From positions 124,001 through 188,000 of the forward strand of contig NZ_BMQY01000001.1 in the NCBI RefSeq assembly GCF_014648355.1: DNA of 64,000 nt, in the 5' to 3' direction. Within the stretch, counting starts at the first letter, position 1, and each line of letters opens with the position of its first letter. The notes beneath the pieces are model-generated. The model did no database searches, had not been told where the DNA came from, and saw only the letters and a list, made by a program, of their open reading frames with translations. A program made the position numbers and the translations under genes. Shown here piece by piece: positions 60,665 through 64,000 of the stretch. Source of the DNA: Couchioplanes azureus. Its GTDB lineage: Bacteria; Actinomycetota; Actinomycetes; Mycobacteriales; Micromonosporaceae.

Positions 60665-60698
60665 CGGGGCCGCCCCGACCTGTGTCGGAGCGGCCCCG
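60665..60698 (-). terminator. Strong hairpin terminator after atpD
   Basis: CGGGGCCGC (60665-60673) with CCGAC (60675-60679) pairs with GTCGG (60684-60688) and GCGGCCCCG (60690-60698), around a four-base CTGT loop, with one unpaired base on each side. It begins about 20 bases after the atpD stop on the minus strand and is followed by TCCGTTTCC. It should end the main atp transcript before the LCP and atpC genes. Confidence 0.8.
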
Positions 60699-60718
60699 TG
60701 ACGCGGATGGTGCGAAGG

Positions 60719-63090
<2,372 letters not shown>

Positions 63091-63093
63091 GGC

Positions 63094-64000
63094 TTACTTC
63101 TCGTCCGAGGAGGGACGGACCTCGCGGGTCACGGTCTCCCGGCTCTCGCTGCCCGCGGCGAGCGGCGTGGCCGGTGCCTCGTTCGGGCCGCCGGTGATCG
63201 CGCCCTGCTTGAACAGCGGCTTGAACTCCTGCACAGCCTTCTCGAAGACCTCGACCTGCTCGTCGGTCAGCTGGCCGTCGCTCTCGATGGCGGTGAAGGT
63301 CTCGCTGCGGTGCCGCTTGATCCAGTCCAGCAGCTCGGCCTCGAAGCGACGCACGTCGCTGACCGGGATGTCGTCGAGCTGGCCGGTGGTGCCGGCCCAG
63401 ATCACGACGATCTGCTCGGCCACCGACAGCGGCGAGTACTGCGGCTGCTTGAGCAGCTCGACCAGGCGGACGCCCTTCTCCAGCTGGGCCCGCGACGCCC
63501 GGTCCAGGTCGGAGGCGAAGGCCGAGAAGGCCTCCAGCTCACGGAACTGGGCCAGGTCGAGGCGCAGGCGGCCGGAGACCCGGCGCATGCCCTTGACCTG
63601 TGCGGAACCACCGACCCGCGACACCGAGGTGCCGACGTTGATGGCCGGGCGCACACCGGAGGCGAACAGGTCCGCCTCGAGGAAGATCTGGCCGTCGGTG
63701 ATCGAGATGACGTTCGTCGGGATGTAGGCCGAGATGTCGTTGGCCTTCGTCTCGATGATCGGCAGACCGGTCATCGAGCCGCCGCCCAGCTCGTTGGAGA
63801 GCTTGGCGCAACGCTCCAGCAGACGGCTGTGCAAGTAGAAGACGTCACCCGGGTACGCCTCGCGGCCCGGCGGACGGCGCAGCAGCAGCGACACGGCGCG
63901 GTACGCCTCGGCCTGCTTGGTCAGGTCGTCGAAGACGATCAGGACGTGCTTGCCGGCGTACATCCAGTGCTGTCCGATGGACGAGCCGGTGTACGGCGCG
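63094..64000 (-). CDS. atpA: ATP synthase F1 alpha subunit, C-terminal 301 residues (cut by window edge)
   Basis: The frame is open to the window edge, so the N-terminal part with the P-loop is outside. Visible are [74 protein letters not shown], and [21 protein letters not shown] with the arginine-finger Arg. The C-terminus has a charged extension ([14 protein letters not shown]) usual in actinobacteria. It lies upstream of atpG in the atp operon, with a three-base gap. Confidence 0.97.
   Translation of the reverse strand, partial: APYTGSSIGQHWMYAGKHVLIVFDDLTKQAEAYRAVSLLLRRPPGREAYPGDVFYLHSRLLERCAKLSNELGGGSMTGLPIIETKANDISAYIPTNVISITDGQIFLEADLFASGVRPAINVGTSVSRVGGSAQVKGMRRVSGRLRLDLAQFRELEAFSAFASDLDRASRAQLEKGVRLVELLKQPQYSPLSVAEQIVVIWAGTTGQLDDIPVSDVRRFEAELLDWIKRHRSETFTAIESDGQLTDEQVEVFEKAVQEFKPLFKQGAITGGPNEAPATPLAAGSESRETVTREVRPSSDEK

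Overview
The window is chromosomal DNA from a very GC-rich actinomycete. Gene content and order (actinobacterial NucS, large NAD-glutamate dehydrogenase, a Scy/FilP-like coiled-coil pair beside methylmalonyl-CoA epimerase, thiolase and MeaB, and an F-type ATP synthase cluster) point to Micromonosporaceae. A soluble chemoreceptor-like gene makes a zoospore-forming, Actinoplanes-like genus plausible, but that is inference. I see no tRNA, rRNA, CRISPR array, prophage or insertion sequence. Codon use and GC look uniform, so most of the window is core chromosome.

Layout. 1-5.6 kb: 5' end of etfB (cut by the window edge), a small conserved protein, two DUF202 membrane proteins (the second with an in-frame tandem repeat at its start), a PLDc_N membrane protein, an acetolactate-synthase-like enzyme, and a membrane-anchored Hsp70-like protein behind a proline-rich anchored protein. 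5.7-15.2 kb: enoyl-CoA hydratase, a split PAS/chemoreceptor pair, ribokinase with an ABC ATPase and a ROK regulator, a GH3 glycosidase, and a three-gene operon ending in its own TetR regulator. 15.5-27 kb: copper P-type ATPase with a CsoR-like operator, MFS transporter, hydrolase, 1661-residue NAD-GDH, and a lipoprotein penicillin-binding protein. 27-32.9 kb: XRE/membrane pair, ABC exporter, aldehyde dehydrogenase, small genes. 32.9-47.6 kb: filP/scy-like genes, epimerase, thiolase, meaB, diguanylate cyclase, orphan sugar-binding lipoprotein, isobutyryl-CoA mutase large subunit (icmA), thioredoxin/TPR protein, arginase-like protein and nucS. 47.7-54.8 kb: membrane proteins, an EccC/FtsK-like three-module ATPase with a separate small membrane partner, and an ABC exporter. 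54.8-64 kb: 3-hydroxybutyryl-CoA dehydrogenase, murA, cobalamin adenosyltransferase, DUF2550, atpC, an LCP-family gene, atpD, atpG and the 3' part of atpA.

Two themes link the genes. First, short-chain acyl-CoA metabolism and its B12 support are spread over the window: enoyl-CoA hydratase, epimerase, thiolase, MeaB, IcmA, 3-hydroxybutyryl-CoA dehydrogenase, ATP:cob(I)alamin adenosyltransferase and ETF. Three of these loci (echA, mce/thiolase, icmA) carry near matches to one 16-bp palindrome, CTGAACG-AT-CGTTCAG, upstream of their starts, suggesting one undescribed local regulon. Second, envelope growth and polarity: MurA, a PBP, an LCP protein, Scy/FilP-like filament proteins and a GH3 enzyme.

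The best candidate for an undescribed system is the operon at 49753-53116. It pairs an EccC/FtsK-type ATPase that has no transmembrane segment with an overlapping gene for a small coiled-coil protein that has three. Other notable points are atpC separated from atpD by a terminator and an LCP gene, a short atpC lacking the C-terminal helical domain, MurA with Asp in place of the fosfomycin-target Cys, and a one-base deletion that puts the coupled ATG of the second DUF202 gene out of frame.
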